Positions 9,234 to 18,253 of a stretch of DNA of 64,000 bases are shown here, piece by piece (the first letter of the stretch is position 1; every line of letters starts with the position of its first letter). A program made the position numbers and the translations under genes. A model generated the notes under the pieces. The model made no database searches and was not told where the DNA came from. It was given only the letters and a program-made list of their open reading frames with translations. Location of the stretch: assembly GCA_050296935.1 (NCBI GenBank), contig JBNKRV010000104.1, positions 1 to 64,000 on the forward strand, given 5' to 3'. The DNA comes from Saccharicrinis sp050296935 (GTDB lineage: Bacteria > Bacteroidota > Bacteroidia > Bacteroidales > Marinilabiliaceae).

Positions 9234-9632
9234 ATGAAAGTATGCCTACCTATTTTAGGCGAAAGCAACCTTAAGAAGGAACTTGTCGCCAGCGATTTTT
9301 ACAAAGCACAGTACTATTGTATTTACGATACTGAATCAGAGCAATCAAGTATATTTGCGTTGAATGATTCCAATAGCATTTATCTTTCTATCAGTGAGAT
9401 TAAGAAACTGGAAATCACCAGTATCATTACCCCCAACCTTCGTCCTATGGCTGCCAAAATACTTTTTGAAAACGAAATTGAAGTCTATAAAGCATCCAGT
9501 TCTATGGTGGATGAAAATATAGCTTTACTTAAAAGAGGTTTATTGAGAGACTTTACCGAGGCAATGATTGAAAGCAAAAACTCTTGTTCATCAGATTCTT
9601 GCTCTTCATGTTCATCAATAAATTGTAATTAA
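9234..9632 (+). CDS. NifX/NifB-domain (dinitrogenase Fe-Mo cofactor-like) protein with Cys-rich tail
   Basis: This 132-residue protein resembles the single-domain NifX/NifB superfamily: an MKVCLPI opening, a central SEIKKLEITSIITPNL segment and a compact alpha/beta pattern over residues 1-105. Family members bind metal clusters or their precursors; many non-nitrogen-fixing bacteria carry them with unknown roles. The last 18 residues carry four cysteines among serines (CSSDSCSSCSS-type spacing), a plausible metal-binding tail. No nif genes are nearby. Start is the only good ATG. A broken inverted repeat (9682-9728) follows. Confidence 0.65.
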   Translation: MKVCLPILGESNLKKELVASDFYKAQYYCIYDTESEQSSIFALNDSNSIYLSISEIKKLEITSIITPNLRPMAAKILFENEIEVYKASSSMVDENIALLKRGLLRDFTEAMIESKNSCSSDSCSSCSSINCN

Positions 9633-9681
9633 TGAGATAAATTCTAAAATTTTTCGAACCTAAAGTTTGTAATCATTCATT

Positions 9682-9728
9682 AAGGAACCGACCTTTATTA
9701 ACGTTAAGTATGTAAAGATCGGCTCCTT
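9682..9728. repeat. Long imperfect hairpin after the NifX-like gene
   Basis: AAGGAACCGACCTTT is mirrored by AAAGATCGGCTCCTT across a 17-base loop, with mismatches at matching places. There is no T tract, so it may or may not stop transcription. Confidence 0.5.
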
Positions 9729-10042
9729 ACATGTTCATAAAAAAACCTCTCATCAATTAGTAATAATTCTCCCCAACTAACAGCCTCTTCGTTTACTTTC
9801 TGCAGCTTTAGTTAAAATTGGAGTAAAACGGAAATCTCGAACACAAAAAACATACACTTGTGCTCTAATTATTGCTATATGTGAGAGTTGAATCAGACCT
9901 GCTCTGACTATGTTGAGCGAAGCAATAATCTTAATAAAATAAGCCCTTGCAGCTTGAGTAAATTGTAATAATTACCAGTGATATAAGCACTCTCATAAAA
10001 CATTTACGAATAAAACCATTTTTTCACTCAGTCTTCCAAGTA

Positions 10043-10350
10043 ACTCCTCCTTTGTAAAGGAGAGGAATCGAATTACCGGATGGTATTTTTAAACCTGATA
10101 CAACTAATATTTCTCATATACCGGAAACCCGGAACGGTTCTCTATAAACAAGCTGTAAATCAGAACCGTTCCCTAATCGCCACAACACACATCTCATTCA
10201 TATTATGATTTATAGTAGAAAATCTAACACGTTACATGAAATAAGAGAACTATCTCCTGAGTCAATATCTTAATACATATTGATAATAGGCTCTTCCTCT
10301 TAACAAGAAGGAGTACAATGAGATAAGGTCAGGGAGGTGGTTCTAAAATC
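10043..10350 (+). repeat. Composite hairpin repeat (family F), copy A
   Basis: In order: CTCCTTTGTAAAGGAG, a spacer ending TTTAAACCTGATACAACTAA, the central hairpin at 10131-10172 (arms GGAACGGTTCT and AGAACCGTTCC, 20-base loop), then CTTAACAAGAAGGAGTAC and GGGAGGTGGTT. The block upstream of the hairpin is the one amplified in the 47-48 kb array. Apart from this and neighbouring repeats, the 9633-11027 gap shows no gene. Confidence 0.75.
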
Positions 10351-10689
10351 TCTATCCCCATCGCTTTAAGTATTCACCCCCTGAATTCCTTTATTTTCTG
10401 CATTAAATGATTAGCTAAAGAATTGCTACTTCAACTGATATTAATACTAAATGATACAAGTCATTAAAACTTCCTATACCCATTTTACTATGAGGTTGAC
10501 GTTAAATAATTTTAGAGATATTAAGTTTATCGCAATAATCATAAAATAAATAGAGGAATACTATAGTTACGACAATATTTTGTAACGTAGAATAATTGAA
10601 TAGAATGAAATTACAAAGCAATACCATTAGGATATTGTCAATACACCTTTAAACTCCAATTTTGCGACTGCACCAGAGCTTCCGAATAG

Positions 10690-10750
10690 GAATCACCATA
10701 CAAAAAAACTCCTCCTTTTTCAAGGAAGAGTTTTTTTGTATGGTGTATTC
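10690..10750. terminator. Long bidirectional hairpin, likely convergent terminator
   Basis: CACCATACAAAAAAACTC pairs perfectly with GAGTTTTTTTGTATGGTG, and the inner CTCCTCCTT/AAGGAAGAG pairs with one mismatch. The A run on one side and T run on the other suit termination in both directions. It lies between the + NifX-like gene and the - RNA methyltransferase gene. Removing the two insertion elements at 10771-11028 would put it about 20 bases after the methyltransferase stop. Confidence 0.65.
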
Positions 10751-10770
10751 AGATAGCAACTACCTATCTA

Positions 10771-10911
10771 GTGTTCGTCTATAAAGTCCAACTACTGCGT
10801 TGTTGCTCAAAATCCAAATCCTCATATACGCTGGTATACTCCGGTTTGAATTTTTCACACGCCTTGAATTTAAACTATATAATCCAAACACCCGACTTTA
10901 TGGACAGGCAC
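10771..10911 (+). mobile_element. 141-bp MITE-like element, family 1, copy 1
   Basis: The ends are inverted repeats: GTGTTCGTCTATAAAGTC, and the other end read inward as GTGCCTGTCCATAAAGTC, identical at 14 of 18 positions. Flanks are TATCTA (10765-10770) and CATCTA (10912-10917), suggesting a 5-6 bp target duplication. The second copy (52532-52672) is the same length, in opposite orientation. No transposase is encoded. Confidence 0.8.
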
Positions 10912-10917
10912 CATCTA

Positions 10918-11028
10918 GTACTTACTCAGCAACTCAAGTGACAGATAAGAAAGCTTCATTTTTGAGAGCAAGAGTAACAGCCTGCCCCGATTATTTCGGA
11001 GAAAAAAATGGAGCAATTTTGCTGACAC
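10918..11028 (-). mobile_element. MITE-like element, family 2, shortened copy (111 bp)
   Basis: This is a diverged, shorter relative of the elements at 14765 and 41209, reversed. Ends read GTACTTACTCAGCAACTC and, inward from the right, GTGTCAGCAAAATTGCTCC. Flanks are CATCTA (10912-10917, shared with the family 1 copy) and TATCTA (11029-11034). Its terminal base supplies the last base of the methyltransferase TAG stop codon. Confidence 0.7.
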
Positions 11029-12179
11029 TATCTAAACTTAATAATCTTTTTCATTGTACCATCATAAATGTTGAACTTATGAAATCCACATTCAAGCGCA
11101 CCATTATATAACCTTAATTTCTCAAGTGGTTTAAGACCTACATTTTTCAGTGCTTCTTTATTGGAAGTAATAATCCAGGCATCATAACCAATAAAAGTAT
11201 GCTTTAACTGGTTACCGATCATCCTGTAAAAATCAACCATATCCTTATCCTTCATTAATCGCTCTCCGTATGGAGGATTCATGATGATCATTCCTTTAGG
11301 ATAATGAGGCTCTAATTTTTCATAAGTCGACACCGAGAAATTAATATCTCTGTTAAATCTAAACTGAAGTGCCGACTCCCGGGCAATATCAATAGCCTTT
11401 ATAGAAGCATCACTTCCGAATATTTTTAAGCGAGGTTCTTCAATATTTGCCTTTGCGTCTTCCACCACTTTATTCCATAGTGCCTCATCATAATCCTGCC
11501 ATCCCATAAAGCCAAAAGACTTCTTATGAAGACCCGGAGGATAATTTCTGGCATACATTACAGCTTCCATTAAAATGGTTCCTGATCCACACATAGGATC
11601 AATCAACGCCATCTTTTTATCCCATCCTGAAAGCATAACCATACCTGCTGCCAGCACTTCGTTTAAAGGTGCTTTATGCATTCCGACTCTGTAACCACGT
11701 TTATGCAGTGAATCTCCTGAACTATCCATTGACATAGTCACCTTATCCTTAGCCACATGAATTACCAATCTAACATTGGGGTTTTCAACATCAACAGAAG
11801 GACGCTTACCGAACTTATCACGGAACTGATCCACAATAGCATCTTTAGCCTTTAACGCAACATATTTTGAATGTGTGAAAATTTCTGAATAAACAACCGG
11901 ATCAATGGCAAGAGTATTCATTACATCCATGATTGTAGTCCAATCAAAGGATTGAACCCCATCATATAATTCTTTTTCGTTTTTTGCTTCAAAAATGTGA
12001 ATAGGATGAAGCACCCTGATTGCGGTACGTAAAAGTAAGTTCGACTTATATAAAATCTCCTTGTTCCCTTCAAACTCCACAGCTCTGTTAACCTCTTTAA
12101 TATCCTGAGCCCCTATTCCCTTTAGTTCCTCAGCCAGAACACCTTCCAGCCCATGAAAAGTTTTTGCAATCAGCTTCAA
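11028..12179 (-). CDS. THUMP-domain class I SAM-dependent RNA methyltransferase (RlmL/YpsC family)
   Basis: This predicted 23S rRNA guanine-N2 methyltransferase corresponds to the N-terminal half of E. coli RlmL. The 383 residues contain a ferredoxin-like and THUMP RNA-binding region (about 1-160), then a Rossmann methyltransferase domain with DPMCGSG at 194-200 for SAM binding and NPPYGERL at 301-308 as the catalytic N-P-P-Y motif. Length is standard for the single-domain YpsC type. The stop codon TAG uses the first base of an inserted 111-bp element. Deleting both neighbouring elements in silico still leaves AGA-TAG, so the C-terminus is probably native. Cytoplasmic, monocistronic. Confidence 0.92.
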   Translation of the reverse strand: MKLIAKTFHGLEGVLAEELKGIGAQDIKEVNRAVEFEGNKEILYKSNLLLRTAIRVLHPIHIFEAKNEKELYDGVQSFDWTTIMDVMNTLAIDPVVYSEIFTHSKYVALKAKDAIVDQFRDKFGKRPSVDVENPNVRLVIHVAKDKVTMSMDSSGDSLHKRGYRVGMHKAPLNEVLAAGMVMLSGWDKKMALIDPMCGSGTILMEAVMYARNYPPGLHKKSFGFMGWQDYDEALWNKVVEDAKANIEEPRLKIFGSDASIKAIDIARESALQFRFNRDINFSVSTYEKLEPHYPKGMIIMNPPYGERLMKDKDMVDFYRMIGNQLKHTFIGYDAWIITSNKEALKNVGLKPLEKLRLYNGALECGFHKFNIYDGTMKKIIKFR

Positions 12180-12299
12180 TGTAGTAAATATTTAGTAAGT
12201 AAAATATGGCAAATCGTTATCACCATTTCAGGCAGCGAATTTAGAGTAATTTTACAGCTAAAACAACAGTTTTTTCTCGTTTTTAGAAGATAATGCAAA

Positions 12300-12510
12300 A
12301 AAGTCAGCGACAGGAAGCAGCAGTCGGCAGTTGGCAAATCTCCTGCAACCGGAACGGTTCTCTATAAGCACCCTGCAAATCAGAACCGTTCCTTAATTTC
12401 TGTTATTAAAATCGAATAGCTTTAATTAGCAGTAGACTGTCAACTGTTGTCAGTTAGCTATTATTCACAGATAAAATACTGCGGACTGTTGACTGCGGAC
12501 TGTTGACTGA
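12300..12510. repeat. GCAGT-rich repeat with embedded GGAACGGTTCT hairpin
   Basis: GCAGCAGTCGGCAGTTGGC units precede a hairpin at 12351-12392 (arms GGAACGGTTCT and AGAACCGTTCC), and GGACTGTTGACTGC units follow. Thus a family F hairpin core is nested in the GCAGT-type repeat. The 12180-12538 gap has no gene. Confidence 0.6.
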
Positions 12511-12538
12511 AAATTTAAAACACTGCTAAAAACGCCCT

Positions 12539-13846
12539 CTACTCTCCTCTTCGATCCAACCGTTTTTTAATCTTTTTAATAACAGATTCAATGGAAGATT
12601 CAGGTTCAATCACATTATAATCTCCCCAGAACAGAGGATCTGTAAATCCTTCCACCTGATCCTGTAATATAATATTCTGCTTAATTCTTTCTCCCACTTT
12701 AAACGGTTTTTCAGTGGCTTTACGCCAATTGGTTGCAGCCATTTCTATTGTTGAGGTGTAAGTCGTATTAAACAATTTTTTCTTCCAGTTAATCTTAAAG
12801 GTAATCTGACCCCTGGAATAGGAATACAACCACTTTCCATCCTGCTGACGGTAATTAACAAGATAACTGGCCTCTGTTGGATATACAACTGCACCTACAG
12901 GCTTACGCTTAATAAAAATGGATGAAGCCTTATCTTTATCTTCAATGTTAATACTATAATTCGCACTGGAAATAGCCATGGTTTCAATATCCACATACAA
13001 TAAACCATAGAACAATGGATCTTCTATATAAGGCTTCTGTTTAAATTTGATGACGTAAATGATCTTATCATTAACTTTAGTAATATTCTCCATTGCAAAA
13101 TCATAATAATCCATTTCTTCCGCACTGATTATAGAGTATGGTTCTTTCATGATATCAATCATCAATGTTGAATAAGGCCCTCCCTGTAATTTAAAAGTTA
13201 GGGTATCCATCTTACTGTAATCCGCATCTTTACGAGCCTTATAAAGCCTCAAACCATCCAAACGATAGTTGGAGTAGGGTTGTTTATGCACATCTATTAC
13301 AGCCTCCGCTAATGATACATAATTCCTTCTTCTTTTTATGGTTTCCCTATAAAAAGTAGTCATCCTTAATGGTTCCTGCACATAATTATCTTTCTTTCTG
13401 GCAATGACTTCCCTGATAATTTGATTGGCATCTTTGGGTACTACATTAATTTCAGAAAGAGATATGGTAAGCAAATCCAATTCCAAACGATTTCTTTCCG
13501 CTTTAAGATCAGACAATACATAAGATCTGGTATTATAACCCAAAAACGAAACATTAATTTGTGTGTTCAATGACATATCCTTAGGTACCTTCAATAAAAA
13601 TTTACCCTCAGAATTAGATACCGTAGCAATATTAGTACCTTCAATTGTTAAGGTTGCAAATACCAGTGGGTCACCACTTTTACTGTCTACAATTTTACCC
13701 CGATACTGAACTGTATTTAAAGTATCCGGTAATACCTCATCTTCTGGTACCGGATTGGCATTTATGATTCCGGGTATAATTCCTGCCATTAAAAAAATAG
13801 CTATCAGGATGACATAAATCCGATGATTATTATTTATTGTTTTCAT
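12539..13846 (-). CDS. Envelope protein with carboxypeptidase-like regulatory domain (related to the DUF5686 N-terminal region)
   Basis: The product is 435 residues from Met at 13846; the frame is open to an earlier ATG at 13873. A hydrophobic signal segment lies at about 8-25, then a carboxypeptidase D-like regulatory beta-sandwich at about 45-130 (YRGKIVDSKSGDPL, NSEGKFLL, VSFLGYNTRS). The remainder begins NQIIREVIARKKDNY, which resembles the region after the regulatory domain in larger DUF5686 surface proteins. It should act in the periplasm or at the cell surface. The regulatory domain is commonly found in Bacteroidota envelope proteins; the molecular role is unknown. Monocistronic. Confidence 0.75.
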   Translation of the reverse strand: MKTINNNHRIYVILIAIFLMAGIIPGIINANPVPEDEVLPDTLNTVQYRGKIVDSKSGDPLVFATLTIEGTNIATVSNSEGKFLLKVPKDMSLNTQINVSFLGYNTRSYVLSDLKAERNRLELDLLTISLSEINVVPKDANQIIREVIARKKDNYVQEPLRMTTFYRETIKRRRNYVSLAEAVIDVHKQPYSNYRLDGLRLYKARKDADYSKMDTLTFKLQGGPYSTLMIDIMKEPYSIISAEEMDYYDFAMENITKVNDKIIYVIKFKQKPYIEDPLFYGLLYVDIETMAISSANYSINIEDKDKASSIFIKRKPVGAVVYPTEASYLVNYRQQDGKWLYSYSRGQITFKINWKKKLFNTTYTSTIEMAATNWRKATEKPFKVGERIKQNIILQDQVEGFTDPLFWGDYNVIEPESSIESVIKKIKKRLDRRGE

Positions 13847-13994
13847 GACTTTATGTTTTTGGTTATACTTCATGTTTCTATATTAAAGACAATACTCACA
13901 ATATTTACCCCTATTACATTCGCTTTTTTTTATGAATCACTATTGTCCGGTAAATATTCGATTTTAATTATTTGTTAACCTTTGTCTTCGAGCC

Positions 13995-14172
13995 AGACAG
14001 GCTTTTACTTTTTCGCTACAGCTCGAAAAAGTAAACAAAAAGAGCCGCTGCTGACATGAAAAACCTAAAAATCAGTGCACTTCACTAAAAAAAAGAACTC
14101 ACTGCGTTCAAACAGCTTTTCTTTCTTAACGTTTCGTTTACTGATTTTTTTAACGCTTTTTCATGAAGGCGG
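13995..14172. repeat. Large imperfect palindrome with a strong side hairpin
   Basis: A tight hairpin (TTTACTTTTTCG against CGAAAAAGTAAA) begins the repeat. It is followed by long inverted arms: GACATGAAAAACC..AAATCAGT on the left and ACTGATTTTT..TTTTTCATGAAGGC on the right. Similar intergenic sequences are familiar from other Bacteroidota genomes. No coding frame is convincing. Confidence 0.6.
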
Positions 14173-14369
14173 AAATACTACCCTGACATTTGAAAGATAC
14201 CTTATAACCCGTTAGAAATAAAGATTATGCTAAGGTTAAATAGTTTATTCCGGACACTAATGTTTATGAATAATTATTTACGTTGTAAAAACATCTTAAC
14301 CAGGAATCAAGATCCATTAGAGTATTTACCTGTGAAAAAATATTCTCACTCATATTACATGTAGACACA

Positions 14370-14620
14370 AAACCACCTCCCTCTCATTCTTAGAGGCACT
14401 CCTTCCTCGACAAGGAGTAGAATCGATTTACAAGATGGTATGTTTAAACTTATTACAAGGAATACTCTCAGATACCAGAAAACCAGGAACGATTCTCTAT
14501 AAGCAAGCTGCAAATCAGAACCGTTCCCTAAACAATATCACATATGATCTATATTATAATCTCACTCTCCTCTTTAATAAGGAGGTGTACAGTGAAATAC
14601 GAACCGAGAGGTGGTTTTTA
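14370..14620 (+). repeat. Composite hairpin repeat (family F), complete copy B
   Basis: The best-preserved copy. Its outer ends are inverted repeats, AAAACCACCTC at the left and GAGGTGGTTTT at the right. Inside are a left arm with CTCCTT..AAGGAG, a central hairpin (14486-14527, one arm mismatch: GGAACGATTCT) and a right arm CTCCTCTTTAATAAGGAG. Short frames at 14435-14868 lie in repeats and are not credible genes. Confidence 0.75.
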
Positions 14621-14764
14621 TACTTCCATTCCAAATAAACAATGCTCCTGTTGAAATCTACCAACCGATATTCAAACACCTGCATAAATTAAAAGCCGCA
14701 CTCTCTAAAAAAGAAAGCGCGGCTAAAATATCATCAGAAACTATTAATCAGAAACCCGTATCTA

Positions 14765-14906
14765 GTGTCAGCAGGAAAAACTCCATTTTTTACGTTACTA
14801 TTGCTCTCAAAATGATCATTTACAGCAGTAAACTCATATTTTTCGACCTTAAAAAGCCTAATGAATGAAGCATTCTTATCTGCCACCTGAGGTTCCGTGC
14901 AAGTAC
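14765..14906 (+). mobile_element. 142-bp MITE-like element, family 2, copy 2
   Basis: It begins GTGTCAGCAGGAAAAACTCC and ends with the inverse of GTACTTGCACGGAACCTC. Flanks are TATCTA (14759-14764) and GATCTA (14907-14912). It is strongly similar over its full length to 41209-41349. No transposase frame. Confidence 0.75.
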
Positions 14907-14999
14907 GATCTAACTATCATATCAAAATTAAAAAACAGAAAACGATTGTAATTCAATCTTGATACTTGATACTTACACCTATTCTCTAAAAGCTAATTT

Positions 15000-16607
15000 T
15001 TACTTCATATCAGCAAAAAAGTCATTACCCTTATCATCAACAATAATAAAAGCAGGAAAATTCTCTACCCTGATCTTTCTAACGGCTTCCATACCCAATT
15101 CAGGGAAATCAACCACTTCAACTGATTTAATGCTTGTTTTAGCTAATATTGCAGCAGGACCGCCAATAGAACCCAAATAAAAACCACCATACTTTTTACA
15201 GGCATCGGTAACCGTTTGATATCTGTTGCCTTTAGCTACCATAATCATTGAACCTCCTTTACTCTGGAATAGTTCAACATAAGGATCCATACGCCCGGCT
15301 GTTGTTGGCCCGAAACTACCTGACGGCATACCTTCCGGAGTTTTAGCAGGCCCGGCATAATAAACGGGATGATTCTTTAAATACTCAGGCATCTCTTTAC
15401 CCTCATCCAACATCTTTTTAATATTAGCATGCGCAATATCACGAGCCACTATTAATGTTCCGGATAGGTTTAAACGTGTTTTAATAGGATATTTAGTCAG
15501 CTCTTTTAACACATCTTCCATGGGCTGATCCAAATCAATATCCACAGCAGGTGCAAGCTCAGGCGCTCTTTCCGGCACAAAGCGTGATGGTTGCTTTTCC
15601 AGTTGTTCAATAAAAATACCATCTTCGGTAATTTTGGCTTTTACATTTCTATCAGCACTACAGCTCACTCCTAATCCTACAGGACAAGAAGCTGCATGGC
15701 GTGGCAAACGAATCACACGTACATCATGCACAAAATACTTACCACCAAACTGGGCACCTATTTCGCTGTTGCGACAAATATCCAGCACTTTCTTTTCCCA
15801 CTCTAAATCACGAAAAGCCTGTCCACCATCGTTACCTTCAGTAGGCAAATGATCCAGATAACCTGTTGATGCCTTTTTTACGGTAGCCAGTGTAGCTTCT
15901 GCTGATGTTCCTCCAATTACCAAAGCTAAATGGTAAGGCGGACAAGCAGAAGTACCTAAATCTTTGATCTTATCTTTTACAAATTCAGTCAGGTTTTCTT
16001 CTGTTAAAAGACTCTTAGTCTGCTGGTATAAAAATGTTTTATTACCAGAGCCACCACCTTTAGTTACAAACAAAAACTCATATTTATTACCTTGCTCGGC
16101 GTAAATATCAATCTGTGCCGGAAGATTATTCCCGGTATTCTTCTCTTCAAACATATTTTTTGCCACCACCTGCGAAAATCTCAGGTTGCGTTCCTGGTAA
16201 GTATCGAAAACACCTTTCGACAAATATTCGGCATCACAAGCTCCGGTATACACATCCTCACCCTTTTTACCCACCACAATGGCGGTACCGGTATCCTGAC
16301 AAGTAGGTAAATCTCCTTCAGCAGCAACCACCTGATTCATTAACATGGTATGAGCCACAAACTTATCATTATCCGAAGCCTCTTCGTCTGCTAAAATATC
16401 TGCTAGTTTTTGCAAGTGAGCCGGTCGTAGATAAAAAGATACATCACCAATAGCTTCCTTAGCCAAAAGCTGTAATCCTTTAGGATCCACCTTTAATATT
16501 TTTCGCCCATCCAACTCAATGGTTGACACATAATCCTTTGTTAATAAACGGTATTCTGTAGTATCTCCCTGTAAAGGAAATGGTTTTTGATAATTAAATT
16601 CAGACAT
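15000..16607 (-). CDS. Fumarate hydratase, class I (iron-sulfur)
   Basis: This enzyme interconverts fumarate and malate in the TCA cycle. At 535 residues it matches the FumA/FumB-type two-domain class I enzymes. The N-terminal alpha domain shows LPTCQDTGTA and GLGVSCSADRN with cysteines placed as cluster ligands of the oxygen-sensitive 4Fe-4S centre. The C-terminal beta domain shows YYAGPAKTPEGMPSGSFGPTTAGRMD and LGSIGGPAA. It opens MSEFNYQKPFPL at a good ATG. A TATCTTTG box lies upstream on the minus strand (16669-16676). Alternative assignment to the related L(+)-tartrate dehydratase is unlikely at this length. Confidence 0.93.
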   Translation of the reverse strand: MSEFNYQKPFPLQGDTTEYRLLTKDYVSTIELDGRKILKVDPKGLQLLAKEAIGDVSFYLRPAHLQKLADILADEEASDNDKFVAHTMLMNQVVAAEGDLPTCQDTGTAIVVGKKGEDVYTGACDAEYLSKGVFDTYQERNLRFSQVVAKNMFEEKNTGNNLPAQIDIYAEQGNKYEFLFVTKGGGSGNKTFLYQQTKSLLTEENLTEFVKDKIKDLGTSACPPYHLALVIGGTSAEATLATVKKASTGYLDHLPTEGNDGGQAFRDLEWEKKVLDICRNSEIGAQFGGKYFVHDVRVIRLPRHAASCPVGLGVSCSADRNVKAKITEDGIFIEQLEKQPSRFVPERAPELAPAVDIDLDQPMEDVLKELTKYPIKTRLNLSGTLIVARDIAHANIKKMLDEGKEMPEYLKNHPVYYAGPAKTPEGMPSGSFGPTTAGRMDPYVELFQSKGGSMIMVAKGNRYQTVTDACKKYGGFYLGSIGGPAAILAKTSIKSVEVVDFPELGMEAVRKIRVENFPAFIIVDDKGNDFFADMK

Positions 16608-16668
16608 GATGATCTAAATGTTTTATGGTTACTATTATCAGAAGGTAGCCCCTCAAAAAAATAAAACC

Positions 16669-16676
16669 CAAAGATA
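16669..16676 (-). promoter_or_regulatory. Candidate -7 box of the fumarase gene
   Basis: The minus strand reads TATCTTTG, matching TAnnTTTG, 62 bases before the start codon at 16607. No sure -33 element. Confidence 0.45.
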
Positions 16677-16849
16677 ACAAAGATTGCTTGTCGAATAAGA
16701 GGTAGTCTTTAATAATATTTGTGTTTTTAAGCAGAAAATGGTTTTTTACTGATGGTTACTGGATGTTTTAAGAATACTTTTTACTCCAATTATTATCTCA
16801 CTCCCAAAGAGACACTCCCACAAACAATAACGATTCCCCTTCATTCTAT

Positions 16850-17097
16850 AATTAACAGGTAAAGAACCTAAACAATATCGAAAACCCGGAACGGTTCTCT
16901 ATCAGCAAGCTGTAAATCAGAACCGTTCCCTAACCTCTACATACACAACTCGTAGTGATAATTTTCAGGATGAACGACTAAAACATTACCTGAATAGTAT
17001 ATCTCAAAACAGAGTTAAAATCTTAATACCTATCGCGAATTAGCTCTACTCATTAATAAGAAGGAGTACGGTGAGGTACGAACAGGGAGGTGGTTTT
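16850..17097 (+). repeat. Composite hairpin repeat (family F), copy C
   Basis: The hairpin at 16888-16929 has perfect GGAACGGTTCT/AGAACCGTTCC arms. It is followed by GATAATTTTCAGGATGAACG and AAAACATTACCT, blocks that also occur in every unit of the 47-48 kb array, and then by the right arm CATTAATAAGAAGGAG ending GGGAGGTGGTTTT. This copy links the dispersed family to the array. The remaining 16608-17441 gap has short ACTGAGTACTGAAG-type repeats and no gene. Confidence 0.75.
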
Positions 17098-17387
17098 AAT
17101 ACTTCTGATTTTTTCATCAAAGTCTCATCGAAAGCTACACTTCTCCCCAATCTAAAACCTTCAAGCCCTTACTTTCTATGTCTGCTAAATAAATAAAGAA
17201 AGATAATAAAGAAAGATAACAAAGAAAATTCACCACAGCTGAGAATCGCTGAAAACTGAGTACTGAAGTCGGCCTACTACTACTAAAAACTATATTCTTT
17301 CTCCTTAAAACATCCGACCATAATATCCCATTATGCGAACAATACGGATTTTTATCCAAACAAGCACCCTTCATTCAAAAAAAATTA

Positions 17388-17395
17388 TATTTTTG
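17388..17395 (+). promoter_or_regulatory. Candidate -7 box of the polysaccharide locus
   Basis: TATTTTTG fits TAnnTTTG and would start the transcript about 40 bases before the upxY ATG. As upxY is the first gene, this is the likely main promoter of the locus. Confidence 0.55.
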
Positions 17396-17441
17396 TGTGA
17401 CTTATAAAACCTAAAGAGTTTTGAAAGAAAACACAACAACA

Positions 17442-17936
17442 ATGAGGTGGTATGCCTTATATACCAAATCAAGAGCAGAGAAAAAAGTGGCTCAGGAATT
17501 TAAAAAGAGGGGGATTATCAATTACTTACCCATTAAACGTGAACTCAGACAATGGAGTGATCGAAAAAAATGGGTTGAAGTACCAGCCATTAGTTCCTAT
17601 ATATTCATACAAATTACTCCTGAACAATACAAACAAGTGTTCGAAGTTACCGGCGTTGTAGCCTATGTATCCTACAAAGGAAAAGCCGTTACCATACCCG
17701 ACCATGAAATTGAAGCCATGCGCCAAACCATTGAAAATAAAATCGCTTTCAATGTTGAGGCTACAAATATTAAAAAAGGAGAAGAAATAACAGTAACCTC
17801 TGGACCGTTAAAAGGTATAAAGGGAATAGTTAAAACAATTCAGGGTACAAAAAAACTATATTTAAATATTTCGAACATAGGTTATACGTTGGTGATAGAT
17901 TTAGAGGAGGCGACGGTAGAAAAAAAACAACTCTGA
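17442..17936 (+). CDS. UpxY-type NusG-like transcription antiterminator
   Basis: This 164-residue NusG paralog is the sort that heads capsule and exopolysaccharide loci in Bacteroidota, where it lets RNA polymerase read through the long operon. The N-terminal NGN domain (about 1-95) begins MRWYALYTKSRAEKK; a KOW domain lies at about 105-140 (GEEITVTSGPLKGIKGIVKTI). The ATG at 17442 is preferred to the in-frame TTG at 17421 because the NGN domain starts right there. Its position directly before the glycan genes and after a -7 box fits an operon-specific antiterminator. No UpxZ-like partner was found next to it. Confidence 0.9.
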   Translation: MRWYALYTKSRAEKKVAQEFKKRGIINYLPIKRELRQWSDRKKWVEVPAISSYIFIQITPEQYKQVFEVTGVVAYVSYKGKAVTIPDHEIEAMRQTIENKIAFNVEATNIKKGEEITVTSGPLKGIKGIVKTIQGTKKLYLNISNIGYTLVIDLEEATVEKKQL

Positions 17937-18098
17937 TTTTATAAGTTTAATTATCAGCACTTTAATACAAAGTGTTACATATTTTATTGTACCTGCTCAA
18001 CTCATTAAACGGGACTGAGGGAGGCGAAGCTGTATTTAACCGGCAATAAACTAATCCTGAAAGGAAAAACAAAACACGATTAAATACGAAAAAGTAAA

Positions 18099-18198
18099 CC
18101 ACGAATCTATCGAATTAAACGAATTTAAAATTTCATATACCATTTATTACAAAACAGCGTAGCTGTTAACAATTCGTTTAATTAGCGTAATTAGCGGA
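18099..18198. repeat. GCGNAGC-centred palindrome, copy 1
   Basis: Left arm starts CCACGAATCTATCGAATTAA, centre ACAGCGTAGCTGT (18154-18166), right arm TTCGTTTAATTAGCGTAATT. It occupies most of the 17937-18253 gap; the first part (17941-18060) shows nothing else recognisable except GAGGCGAAGCTGTATT near 18022. Confidence 0.7.
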
Positions 18199-18253
18199 CA
18201 AAGAAATTGCCAAGAAATAAAGAGTTTAAAGGATCCAAAAAAAGAAGAAATAA

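Noticed and set aside
10800..11111. 103-codon frame on the + strand
   Set aside because: It runs through the two MITE-like elements and into the antisense of the methyltransferase 3' end; composition follows the repeats.
14435..14868. Two small frames of 67 and 85 codons
   Set aside because: They lie in the composite hairpin repeat and the family 2 element, with no promoter and no recognisable protein.
17135..17374. 79-codon minus-strand frame before upxY
   Set aside because: It spans ACTGAGTACTGAAG-type repeats and the upstream region of upxY; no domain or conserved feature.
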